DNA of 49,513 bases, from assembly GCA_016873315.1 (NCBI GenBank), contig VGXL01000005.1:1-49513 (forward strand), given 5' to 3'. This DNA comes from Phycisphaerae bacterium. Lineage in GTDB: Bacteria > Planctomycetota > Phycisphaerae > Phycisphaerales > SM1A02. The notes beneath the pieces are model-generated. The model ran no database searches, was not told the DNA's origin, and saw nothing but the letters and a program-made list of their open reading frames with translations. Shown here piece by piece: positions 32,938-43,361 of this stretch. The translations under genes were made by a program, and so were the position numbers. How positions within the stretch are numbered: the stretch's first letter is position 1; each line of letters opens with the position of its first letter.

Positions 32938-34032
32938 TTGAAGCAACGCAACGCATTCACCATCGTCGAACTGCTCGTCGTCGTGGCGATCATCGCTCTG
33001 TTGATCGCCATCCTGCTGCCTGCTCTCGGTCGCGCGCGCGATGCCGCGCTCGTCACCCAGAGCTTGGGCAATCTCCGAAACCTCGCAGCTGCCAACGCCA
33101 CCTACGGCGCTGACTACGCGGACCGCCAGTTCACGCTCTCCGGCGATGACTTCGGTCTCGCGGCTGGCAACTGCGGTACCTACCTCAACACCATCGGTTG
33201 CCCCGGCCAAGCGATCCTCGGCTGGGATGACTCGGGTGGCCTGTGGGGCTACTGGCTCGGCGGCGGCCAATGCCCGACGAACTACCCCGGCAACTGCGGC
33301 AACTGGATCGTGAACTGGCCCAACGAGTGGAACTTCACGAACGGCTTCTTCGGGTACTACCGCCTGCCGAACTGCAAGCCCTTCAACACCTATGTCAACG
33401 GTCGTTTCTATGACCGCGCGTTCGTGGCCCCGAAGGACAAGCTCACCATGGAGCGCGCCGAAGAAGGCATGGGCGACCCCGGAGAATTCACCATTCTTCC
33501 GCTGGCACCCGGTCAGGTCGTCTTCTCGACCTATGTCTGGAGCCCCGCCGCGCTGTGGAGCCCCGATGTGATGTCGCGCAATGGCTTCAAGCAGCCGAGC
33601 ACGCTGCCCGGTGCATGGAAGTGCCCGTCGCAGGGCCAGGCCAAGTACTCGGAACTCAAGACCCGCATGATTGAGCTGTACTGGCTGCAGAATCAAGACG
33701 GCGGTCCGACCAACCCGGGCTTCTCGGGCGGTTACACCCCGTGGTACTTCAACCAGGGCAACTCCAGCACGCCAAACGCCATGTTCTACGACGGCCACGT
33801 CGCTGGCATCGCCGTTTCGGAAGTCATGGACGCCGACCGCCGCGCTCGCGCGGGCTGGAACGGCGTTGTTGGCGCGCCGCCGACGAGCGGCCGCGGCCTG
33901 TGGCACACCGGCACCCCGCTGGGCGCGAACGGCTTCTATCAGCAGCTCTCGTTCGACATGCTTGCTGATACTTCGTTCCACATGCTCACGACCGACGGCA
34001 TCCTCGGTCGCGATGTCATGGGTGCCAAGTAA
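32938..34032 (+). CDS. Prepilin-type (pseudopilin-like) protein, paralogue 1 of 3
   Basis: The start is TTG 32938, with AAGGAG 6 bases upstream; no ATG fits. The 364-residue product has a type IV/II prepilin signal RNA^FTIVELLVVVAI (cleavage before Phe, Glu at +5 of the mature protein) and the long hydrophobic helix. The body is Cys/Trp/Gly-rich (GGGQCPTNYPGNCGNW). PNAMFYDGHVAGI is the DG motif of the planctomycete H-X9-DG prepilin family, with Asn in place of the His. The C-terminus (LWHTGTPLGANGF...) is almost identical in the next two genes. It is probably processed by a prepilin peptidase and assembled at or through the envelope. A strong terminator follows. Confidence 0.9.
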   Translation: MKQRNAFTIVELLVVVAIIALLIAILLPALGRARDAALVTQSLGNLRNLAAANATYGADYADRQFTLSGDDFGLAAGNCGTYLNTIGCPGQAILGWDDSGGLWGYWLGGGQCPTNYPGNCGNWIVNWPNEWNFTNGFFGYYRLPNCKPFNTYVNGRFYDRAFVAPKDKLTMERAEEGMGDPGEFTILPLAPGQVVFSTYVWSPAALWSPDVMSRNGFKQPSTLPGAWKCPSQGQAKYSELKTRMIELYWLQNQDGGPTNPGFSGGYTPWYFNQGNSSTPNAMFYDGHVAGIAVSEVMDADRRARAGWNGVVGAPPTSGRGLWHTGTPLGANGFYQQLSFDMLADTSFHMLTTDGILGRDVMGAK

Positions 34033-34054
34033 TCCGATCCTGAAAGCACCTTCC

Positions 34055-34087
34055 AACGGGCCCCCTTGTGGGGCCCGTTGTGTTTTT
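34055..34087 (+). terminator. Rho-independent terminator between prepilin genes 1 and 2
   Basis: AACGGGCCCC and GGGGCCCGTT form a perfect 10-bp stem with a CTTGT loop, followed by GTGTTTTT. It begins 22 bases after the stop of the first prepilin gene. It should end most transcripts there, making the first paralogue the most abundant unless genes 2 and 3 have their own promoter. Confidence 0.9.
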
Positions 34088-34195
34088 GCACGCTTCGGCG
34101 CGATTTTCGACGAAATCCGGCGAAGCACCGCGGCGAACGCGAGGTGTCGTGTGGCACCCGGATTACTCTCCCCTGATCCGAATGGAGATCGCCTG

Positions 34196-35284
34196 ATGCC
34201 TACTCTGCGCAACCGTGCCTTCACGATCGTTGAGCTTCTCGTGGTCGTCGCCATCATCAGTTTGCTGATCGCCATCCTGCTGCCGGCGCTCGGTCGCGCG
34301 CGCGATGCGGCGCTGATCACGCAGAGTTTGGGCAATCTCCGCAACCTTGCTGCTGCCAACGCCACCTACGGCGCCGACTACGCGGACCGCCAATTCACCG
34401 CATCGGCCGATGACTTCGGCGTCGTGCAAGGCAACTGCGGCACCTACATCAACACAGTCACATGCCCACCGCAGCAGATCGCCGGCTGGGACATGAATGG
34501 TGGTTTGTGGGGCTTCTGGCTTGGCGGCGGCATGTGCCCGGCCAATTACCCCGGCAACTGCGGCAACTGGATCGTCTATTGGCCCAATGAGTGGAGCTTC
34601 GCCAATGGCATGTTCGGCTACTGGCGCCTGCCGAACTACAAGGCATTCAACACCTATGTCAACGGTCGCTACTACGACCCGGTCTTCTGGGCGCCCAAGG
34701 ACAAGATCCTGACTGAACAAGCGCATCCGGGCTTCCAGTACCCGGGCGAGTTCATTCCGCCTTCGGCCGTGGGTGGAACGAGCATCCGCAGCACCTATGT
34801 TTGGAGCCCGGCCGCGTGCTGGAATCCCGATGTCATGTCGCGCAACGGATTCAAGCAGCCCTCGACGCTGCCGGCCGCATGGAAGTGCCCCACTGCCGGT
34901 CAGGCGAAGTACACCGAGCTCAAGACCCGCATGATCGAGCACTACTGGCTGCAGAACCAAGACGGCGGCGCAACGAATCCTGGATTCGCCGGCGGCTCCA
35001 CGCCTTGGCTCTTCAACCAGGGCAACTCCAGCACGCCCAACGCCATGTTCTTCGACGGCCATGTCGCTGGCATCGCCGTCTCCGAGGTCATGGACGCCGA
35101 TCGGCGCGTCAGATTCCAGAACTCATCCGCTCCGTACCCACAGAAGGGTCTTTGGCACACCGGAACCCCGCTGGGCGCCAATGGCTACTACCAGCAACTC
35201 TCGTTCGACATGCTCGCCGACACGAGTTTCCATGTGCTCACGACCGACGGCATCCTCGGTCGCGACATCCTCGGTGCCAAGTAG
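34196..35284 (+). CDS. Prepilin-type protein, paralogue 2 of 3
   Basis: The 362-residue protein starts at ATG 34196 with GGAG 8 bases upstream. It has the prepilin motif NRA^FTIVELLVVVAI and is nearly identical to paralogue 1 over the first 65 mature residues and the last 60. Differences concentrate in the middle, although the Cys pattern (GNCGTYINTVTCP, GGGMCPANYPGNCGNW) is kept. The DG motif reads PNAMFFDGHVAGI. It is probably a product of tandem gene duplication. The third copy begins 12 bases after its stop, so genes 2 and 3 form one transcript. Confidence 0.9.
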   Translation: MPTLRNRAFTIVELLVVVAIISLLIAILLPALGRARDAALITQSLGNLRNLAAANATYGADYADRQFTASADDFGVVQGNCGTYINTVTCPPQQIAGWDMNGGLWGFWLGGGMCPANYPGNCGNWIVYWPNEWSFANGMFGYWRLPNYKAFNTYVNGRYYDPVFWAPKDKILTEQAHPGFQYPGEFIPPSAVGGTSIRSTYVWSPAACWNPDVMSRNGFKQPSTLPAAWKCPTAGQAKYTELKTRMIEHYWLQNQDGGATNPGFAGGSTPWLFNQGNSSTPNAMFFDGHVAGIAVSEVMDADRRVRFQNSSAPYPQKGLWHTGTPLGANGYYQQLSFDMLADTSFHVLTTDGILGRDILGAK

Positions 35285-35296
35285 GAATCTCTCTCG

Positions 35297-36397
35297 ATGG
35301 CTGACGCCGAACGAAGATCGCCCAAGCAGCGGGCCTTCACCATCGTCGAACTCCTCGTGGTCGTGGCGATCATCAGCCTGCTGATCGCGATCCTGTTGCC
35401 CGCGCTCGGTCGCGCGCGGGATGCGGCGCTGATCACCCAGAGCTTGGGCAATCTGCGCAACCTTGCTGCGGCCAACGCCACCTACGGCGCGGACTACGCG
35501 GACCGACAGTTCCAAGCCACGCCCGATGATGTCGGCGTTGCCGGCAGTTGCCAGAACTACTTGCAGACCGCGTGCCTGCCGCCTTTGGTCTTGGGATGGC
35601 AAGGTCAAACCCAGTGGGCCATCTCGGTCGGCCCTGGACCAGTGGCCTGCCCTGGCCTGTTGGGTTGCGACAACTTCTTCCTGCTCGAGCCGGCCACGTT
35701 CGACACCGCCCGAAATCTGTTCGGCGCATGGCGTGCCCCAGGTGTGCAGGGTTTCTCGAACTACCTGAGTGGCCGCTACTACGACCGGGTGTTCTTCGCG
35801 CCGAAGGATCTCATCAATCTTGAGCTCGCGGATCCGTACATCAACTCGCCCGACAGCTTCAGTTACACCGATTCGGTCGGCATCGTGTTCCCGTCCTACT
35901 GCTTCAGTCCTGCGGCGATGTGGAGCCCCGAGGTGCTGTCGCGGAACGGCTACAAGAATCCGCGCGTCATGCCCGCGGGATATCGAGGCCCCGCCGCGGG
36001 GCAGGCTGCATACCCTGAGCTCAAGACTCGCATGATCGAGCACCAATGGCTGCAGAACCAGGATGGCGGACCCACGAATCCCGCCTTCGAGGGTGGTTCA
36101 CAGCCGTGGATCTTCAACCAGGGCATCAACAGCAATCCCAACGCGCACTTCTTCGACGGACATGTCGCCTCGATCGCGTGCTCCGAAGTCATGGATGCTG
36201 ATCGCCGCATGCGCGCGAGTTGGAACGGCGTGCCCAGTGCGCCGCCAGTCACCGGCCGTGGCCTGTGGCACACCGGTACGCCCTACGGCACCAACGGCTA
36301 CTACCAGCAGTTCTCGTTCGACATGCTCGTCGACACGAGTTTCCATGTGCTGACCACCGACGGCATTCGCGGGCGCGATGTCCTCGGCGCGAAGTGA
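35297..36397 (+). CDS. Prepilin-type protein, paralogue 3 of 3
   Basis: The 366-residue protein has a slightly longer leader (MADAERRSPKQRA) before FTIVELLVVVAI. The N-terminal helix and following QSLGNLRNLAAANATYGADY are the same as in copies 1 and 2. The middle has diverged most: other Cys positions, and the GGG-CP-NYPGNCGNW block is missing. DG motif PNAHFFDGHVASI and the C-terminal LWHTGTPYGTNGY are retained. The stop codon is the first unit of a 14-bp tandem repeat. A weak AGGA lies upstream, consistent with coupling to gene 2. Confidence 0.9.
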   Translation: MADAERRSPKQRAFTIVELLVVVAIISLLIAILLPALGRARDAALITQSLGNLRNLAAANATYGADYADRQFQATPDDVGVAGSCQNYLQTACLPPLVLGWQGQTQWAISVGPGPVACPGLLGCDNFFLLEPATFDTARNLFGAWRAPGVQGFSNYLSGRYYDRVFFAPKDLINLELADPYINSPDSFSYTDSVGIVFPSYCFSPAAMWSPEVLSRNGYKNPRVMPAGYRGPAAGQAAYPELKTRMIEHQWLQNQDGGPTNPAFEGGSQPWIFNQGINSNPNAHFFDGHVASIACSEVMDADRRMRASWNGVPSAPPVTGRGLWHTGTPYGTNGYYQQFSFDMLVDTSFHVLTTDGIRGRDVLGAK

Positions 36398-36478
36398 TCG
36401 ATCACGCGTGATCGAACAGGCTCGATCGAGCAGGCTTGATCGAGCAGGCTTGATCGAGCACGACTGATCGAAAAGGCC
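36395..36478 (+). repeat. Six 14-bp tandem repeats starting at the stop codon of prepilin gene 3
   Basis: Units begin at 36395, 36409, 36423, 36437, 36451 and 36465, with consensus TGATCGAGCAGGCT. The first three bases of unit 1 are the TGA stop codon of the prepilin gene. Five of six units begin with TGA, giving stops in all three frames. Units vary at one to five positions. Confidence 0.9.
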
Positions 36479-36512
36479 CCACGCGTCGGTCCGCGACGCA
36501 AGCTCACCAATG

Positions 36513-36541
36513 AAAAAGGCCCCGGCAGATGCCGGGGCCTT
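36513..36541 (-). terminator. Rho-independent terminator of the groE operon
   Basis: An 11-bp perfect stem, AAGGCCCCGGC/GCCGGGGCCTT with a 4-base loop, is followed on the minus strand by TTTTTC. It lies about 115 bases downstream of the groEL stop. On the plus strand there is no T-run, so it serves mainly groEL. Confidence 0.88.
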
Positions 36542-36580
36542 GTCACATGCGCAAGATGTGGGGCGGGGAGGATCTGTCGT

Positions 36581-36655
36581 CCCCGATCGGCGGATGCCGA
36601 TCAGTCATCCCCGATCGGCGGATGCCGATCAATAGTCCCCGATCGGCGGAGCCGA

Positions 36656-36658
<3 letters not shown>
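36581..36658 (-). repeat. Three 27-28 bp tandem repeats containing hairpins, starting at the groEL stop codon
   Basis: Copies of CCCCGATCGGCGGATGCCGA (then TCA) lie at 36581, 36609 and 36637 on the plus strand. Each has a 7-bp self-complementary stem (GATCGGC/GCCGATC). On the minus strand the first copy begins with TGA, the stop codon of groEL. The array is between the stop codon and the operon terminator. Confidence 0.88.
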
Positions 36659-38296
<1,638 letters not shown>

Positions 38297-38344
38297 GGTG
38301 TGGTTCCTTGTCTGGTTGAGTGTGGTGTGGTGCCGGGTCCGCTG

Positions 38345-38548
38345 TCAGCCGATCTCGATCCACGCGACGCGTTCGGCGTCGAAAACGTAGATGTGCGAAC
38401 CGTCCGTGACTTTCACAAGTCCATCGGATTCCTGAGGCACGAGCAACGCGCGCTTGACGATGCACGGGTGCGCGCCTGCGAACTCGATGCGCAGGTCGCG
38501 TTGGCCGTTCAGTTCCTTGAGCGCGGTGCGGAGTGCTGTGGAATCCAT
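38345..38548 (-). CDS. 67-residue protein encoded between groES and groEL
   Basis: The ORF starts at ATG 38548, 18 bases after groES, and ends 48 bases before groEL, in the same direction. The product ([20 protein letters not shown]...) has a helical start, then strands ([36 protein letters not shown]), giving a small alpha/beta or SH3/Sm-like pattern. No signal peptide or membrane segment is visible. The ribosome binding site (GGGA) is weak. Its composition matches real proteins rather than random high-GC frames, so I believe it is a gene. Function is unknown; chaperonin-related or RNA-binding roles are guesses. Confidence 0.7.
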   Translation of the reverse strand: MDSTALRTALKELNGQRDLRIEFAGAHPCIVKRALLVPQESDGLVKVTDGSHIYVFDAERVAWIEIG

Positions 38549-38566
38549 GGTGGTCCCGGCGTTGAA

Positions 38567-38857
38567 TCAGTCGATGACGCCGAGGATGTCTTCCTCGGTC
38601 ATGATGAGGAAGGTTTCGCTGTCGATCTTGACTTCGGTGCCGCTGTAGGCGCTGAAGATGACCGTGTCGCCCTTCTTGACGCTGAACGGCAGCCAGGTGC
38701 CCTTGTCCTTGTTGAGCACGCCGTTGCCGAGCGCGATGACCTTGCCGGTCTTCGGCTTTTCCTTGGCGGTTTCGGGCAGGAAGATGCCGCTGTCGGTCTT
38801 GGTTTGTGCTTCCTCGCGCTTGACGAGGATCTTGTCTCCGAGGGGACGAACCTTCAT
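38567..38857 (-). CDS. groES: 10-kDa co-chaperonin GroES
   Basis: The 96-residue protein is a typical GroES. It begins MKVRPLGDKILVKREEAQTK, has a mobile-loop region TKTDSGIFLPETAKEKP, and ends with the strand pattern GDTVIFSAYSGTEVKID and EEDILGVID. It caps the GroEL ring. AAAGGAG 9 bases before ATG 38857 is a strong ribosome binding site. A receiver-like gene ends 46 bases upstream. Confidence 0.97.
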   Translation of the reverse strand: MKVRPLGDKILVKREEAQTKTDSGIFLPETAKEKPKTGKVIALGNGVLNKDKGTWLPFSVKKGDTVIFSAYSGTEVKIDSETFLIMTEEDILGVID

Positions 38858-38903
38858 GTGTGAATCTCCTTTGGGTCGTGTGAAACGGAAGGTGAGCGCG
38901 CGC

Positions 38904-39461
38904 TCACCTGGGGAAATGCCCGCCGTGGGGGAAGCCCCCGGCGGGCGAGTGAGGCCAGTAGCCGGCGTAGTGGCGTTGCACCACGCGGCGAAGGGTGTCG
39001 AGGAAGGTCTCGAGCGAGCAGCTGCGTTCGAGGACGGCGAAGGCGCCATCGTGCAGGGCATTGCGCAAGGAACGCCCATAGTCACGCATGGACGGCTGGG
39101 GCGGACGCACCACCACCGTGGGCGGCGGCGCATCGAGGCGGCGCAGGATCTGGAGGACGCGAACACCGGCGGGTTCGCCGGCACCGTCGTCGACCGGAAG
39201 GCCGATGTCGACCACGGCAATGTGGACGCGAACCTTGCGAACGAGCACATCGCTTTCTCTCAGGCTGCGGGCGCGAAGGCATCGGATGCCCTGCGGCTCA
39301 AGCAGCCGAGGCAGCAAGTCGGCGAAGGTGTCATCCCGCCAGCCGCCGTACGAAAGAAGTAGATTGAGGTTCGTTCTGCTGCCATCATGCTTTGAACACA
39401 CGGGATCGCGCGGGCTCATCGAGCCCGAATCCGTGCTGTAGAAACGAAGCGGCCAATGCAT
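38904..39461 (-). CDS. Degenerate receiver-domain (response regulator-like) protein upstream of groES
   Basis: The 185-residue protein has one receiver-like fold at about 30-170. The predicted phospho-acceptor Asp is in HIAVVDIGLPVDDG. Against this, the acidic pair of strand 1 is replaced (LLLSYGGWRDD), and the switch Lys is replaced by Glu (AFAVLERSCS). There is no output domain, and a Gly/His/Pro-rich tail ends the protein (PAGGFPHGGHFPR). It is probably a pseudo-receiver that works by protein contact. AGAGG 9 bases upstream supports ATG 39461. It is the first gene of the groE operon, which suggests a role in its control, but nothing in the sequence proves this. Confidence 0.65.
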   Translation of the reverse strand: MHWPLRFYSTDSGSMSPRDPVCSKHDGSRTNLNLLLSYGGWRDDTFADLLPRLLEPQGIRCLRARSLRESDVLVRKVRVHIAVVDIGLPVDDGAGEPAGVRVLQILRRLDAPPPTVVVRPPQPSMRDYGRSLRNALHDGAFAVLERSCSLETFLDTLRRVVQRHYAGYWPHSPAGGFPHGGHFPR

Positions 39462-39511
39462 GACGGCGAACCTCTAGCAAAGGGTGTGCCGAAAGCTGGC
39501 CAAATCGGGTG

Positions 39512-39540
39512 TTGCTCAGACTTGGCGGTGTGTTTATAGG
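39512..39540 (+). promoter_or_regulatory. Putative sigma-70 promoter of asnS
   Basis: TTGCTC at 39512-39517 and TATAGG at 39535-39540 are separated by 17 bases. The -10 box lies about 70 bases before the asnS ATG. The same spacer (39462-39610) must also contain the divergent groE operon promoter, for which I see no good match. Confidence 0.5.
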
Positions 39541-39610
39541 ACTCACTAGCACCCGCCCCGCTGCACTCGCCCCGCTGCACGCACGCCGACTCTGCCCTAG
39601 CGTCACGCGA

Positions 39611-41029
<1,419 letters not shown>

Positions 41030-41046
41030 GACGCAACTTGGCGTGG

Positions 41047-41087
41047 GGTGTCCAGTGTGCCGGCGCCAACAGCGTGTGATGGACACC
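41047..41087. repeat. 8-bp inverted repeat downstream of asnS
   Basis: GGTGTCCA at 41047 pairs with TGGACACC at 41080, with about 25 bases between. There is no T-run after it, so it may be a weak terminator or an operator of the following gene. Confidence 0.35.
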
Positions 41088-41175
41088 GCGTGGAGTGACC
41101 TCGGATTCTGACGGATCGCCTTGAAATGCGGAGTTCCGCGGTCCGCTCCAGACTCCACGAGACAAGTTGAGTCGC

Positions 41176-42534
41176 ATGGATTGTGTTGCCATCATCGGCG
41201 GCGGTCCCGGTGGACTGTTCACTGCCTACGAGCTCCAGCGCATCGTCGACCGTCCGTTGCGCGTGACGATCTTCGAGGCATCGGAGCGCCTTGGCGGGAA
41301 GGTTCAGACGGGACAGTTCGGATCGGCACTGGTGCGATATGAAATTGGTGCTGCGGAGTTCTACGACTATGAGCGACACGGCCGCGATCCCCTCAAGGAC
41401 CTTGCGCTTGAGTTGGGCTTGCCGATCCGTCCCTTGAGCGGCCCGGTCGTCATGGTGAGGGGTCAGCCAATTGCCAATCTCGATGATGTCCGTGATCGCC
41501 TTGGCGCAGCATCGGCGAACGCTCTGCTCGCGTTCGATCGACAGGCTCGCGACCGGATGACCCCGCGCGAGTTCTACGCATCCGGCCGTTTGGACGGCGC
41601 GGCGTCGTCTGACCACGAGCGTTTCGATGCAACCATTGCAGGCATTCCAGATCCGCAGGCGCGCCGATTCGTGACGCACCTCATCCATAGCGATCTTGCA
41701 GCGGAGTCCGCACAGACCAATGTGGGGTACGGACTTCAGAACTACCTGATGAATGACCCCAAGTACATGCAGCTGTACGCGATCGATGGGGGGAACGAGC
41801 GTCTGATGACCTCGCTGGCTGAGCGACTTGACGCCCAGGTGCGTCTGGGTTGCCGCGCGACGCAGGTCGCACGATCGCCCAGTGGCCGGCTACGCGTTCG
41901 GGTTCAGGAAGGTGATGCATCGACCGAGCAGGAGTTCGATGCGGTCGTTGCCGCTCTTCCGCACAGCGCACTGGCGCAACTTGAGTTTGTCGGGCCGCGG
42001 CTGTCGACGGCGATGGCAAGCCATGTGGCCCATCACAACCATCCAGCACACTATCTGCGCGTGACGATCCTGTACGAACGACCCTTCTGGCGAAACCGAG
42101 TTCTCGGTTCGTTCTGGATGCTGGACTGTTTCGAAGGTTGCTGCCTTTACGACGAATCACTCCGCGATCCCACGGTGACTCACGGCGTTCTTGGATGGCT
42201 GCTCGGCGGCGATGCGGCGCGCGATCTGGCAGCTTCCCCGGATGAGGAGATCGTTCGCCAAGTTCTGGCGTCGCTTCCTGATTCGTTGAAGGAAGACGGC
42301 ATCGAACCGGTGGAGATCCGTGTTCATCGGTGGGTGGGGTCCGTCAGCGCTATGCCCGGCGGCACACATCCCATGCCGATCGACCGTCGCCATTGCCCAG
42401 AGCCCATCGACCATCCAACCTTGTTCGTCGTTGGGGACTATCTCTACGATTCGACACTGAATGGTGTCCTCGACGCTGCCGAGTATGTCGCTGCATGGAT
42501 CGCTGCGAGAGTGACTGAGCGATCTTCTCCATAA
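41176..42534 (+). CDS. FAD-dependent amine oxidase/desaturase-like oxidoreductase
   Basis: The 452-residue protein has the dinucleotide-binding fingerprint VAIIGGGPGGLFTAYELQ at the N-terminus and the second FAD contact EASERLGGKV. The C-terminal FAD motif is LFVVGDYLYDSTLNGVLDAA. This three-part pattern fits flavin amine oxidases, protoporphyrinogen oxidases and carotenoid/squalene desaturases. Substrate residues cannot be read. ATG 41176 is used; a TTG at 41167 is in frame. It starts a run of three co-directional genes (RMD1-like, DUF1624-type). Confidence 0.83.
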   Translation: MDCVAIIGGGPGGLFTAYELQRIVDRPLRVTIFEASERLGGKVQTGQFGSALVRYEIGAAEFYDYERHGRDPLKDLALELGLPIRPLSGPVVMVRGQPIANLDDVRDRLGAASANALLAFDRQARDRMTPREFYASGRLDGAASSDHERFDATIAGIPDPQARRFVTHLIHSDLAAESAQTNVGYGLQNYLMNDPKYMQLYAIDGGNERLMTSLAERLDAQVRLGCRATQVARSPSGRLRVRVQEGDASTEQEFDAVVAALPHSALAQLEFVGPRLSTAMASHVAHHNHPAHYLRVTILYERPFWRNRVLGSFWMLDCFEGCCLYDESLRDPTVTHGVLGWLLGGDAARDLAASPDEEIVRQVLASLPDSLKEDGIEPVEIRVHRWVGSVSAMPGGTHPMPIDRRHCPEPIDHPTLFVVGDYLYDSTLNGVLDAAEYVAAWIAARVTERSSP

Positions 42535-42538
42535 GTCA

Positions 42539-42570
42539 TCACCGACATGAGCCTTGACCGACATGAGCCT
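42539..42570 (+). repeat. Two 16-bp tandem copies between the oxidoreductase and RMD1-like genes
   Basis: TCACCGACATGAGCCT at 42539 is followed directly by TGACCGACATGAGCCT at 42555, with one difference. The repeat begins 4 bases after the TAA stop of the oxidoreductase gene. Confidence 0.8.
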
Positions 42571-42587
42571 TCACAGAGCACCATGAC

Positions 42588-43361
42588 ATGACCACGACCA
42601 TCCAAACCTTGATCGCTGGCACCGCACCATCGCAGGACCATGCTGACCTGAACTCCATCGGCGCAACGCTCGAGGAAGGCGTGCCCATCGGCGACGATGG
42701 GGCCAGCCTGTCGTTGGCGTGTCTCCCGACATCGGACGGCGAGCTTCCATCAGCGGTGCGGCAATGGGTCGATGCAGATCCATCGGCCGACGGCCGCGCT
42801 GCGCTGTGGACGGCGTTCCAAGGCACGCACATCTACTGGTCGACCGGGCGTTGCGCGATTCTCGCGCCGGCCGAGCGTCTTGGGGCGCTGCGGAAGGTCA
42901 TTCATGAGGCCGCTCGGAACGAACGGGAACTCCGGTCGATTGAACAGAGCATCGCTCAAAGCTGGTCCGCCCTCGAGTTGGACGCACCGTTGGCGTTTGA
43001 GTTCAACGAACGATCGGTCGCGCGCCGGGCCCAGCTGCAAGGGCGTCTGGCGCAGGCCGTCGTCCTTCGGTCGCGGTTGGCTCGACTTTCAACCTATCTG
43101 CTCTCGCCCCTTGAACATCCGCCGACGCTGGCGAGCCAAGTCGCCGAGCGCATGCGCGAGCGACTGTGCATGGCTTCGCGTTACGAAGCCGCCGACGCAC
43201 AACTGGATGTGATTCGCGACACCTACGACATGTGCGGCCAGCGCGCGAGCGAGTTCTTCCTCGCGCGGACTGGGCATCATCTGGAGATCGTGATCATCGT
43301 GCTCCTCGCTGCAGAGTTGCTTCTGTGGGCAGTCGAGACTCTGGCGGCCACGGCCCCGTGA
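42588..43361 (+). CDS. RMD1/DUF155-like protein with C-terminal membrane anchor
   Basis: The product has 257 residues. A soluble N-terminal half (WTAFQGTHIYWSTGRCAILA) is followed by a helical region (about 105-225, NERELRSIEQSIAQSWSALE then RYEAADAQLDVIRDTYDM). The C-terminal segment HHLEIVIIVLLAAELLLWAV matches the terminal LE-x-IIIxLIxxE transmembrane pattern of the RMD1/DUF155 family. In eukaryotes that family is mitochondrial; the bacterial role is not known to me. The stop overlaps the next gene's start as GTGA. Family assignment rests on the C-terminus and overall layout. Confidence 0.6.
   Translation: MTTTIQTLIAGTAPSQDHADLNSIGATLEEGVPIGDDGASLSLACLPTSDGELPSAVRQWVDADPSADGRAALWTAFQGTHIYWSTGRCAILAPAERLGALRKVIHEAARNERELRSIEQSIAQSWSALELDAPLAFEFNERSVARRAQLQGRLAQAVVLRSRLARLSTYLLSPLEHPPTLASQVAERMRERLCMASRYEAADAQLDVIRDTYDMCGQRASEFFLARTGHHLEIVIIVLLAAELLLWAVETLAATAP

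Noticed and set aside
36395-36478. Possible CRISPR or attachment site
   Set aside because: The units are 14 bp, directly adjacent and imperfect; no integrase or mobile gene lies in the window.
38858-39610. CIRCE (HrcA) operator for the groE operon
   Set aside because: I looked for TTAGCACTC with its inverted partner in the leader and spacer and found none.
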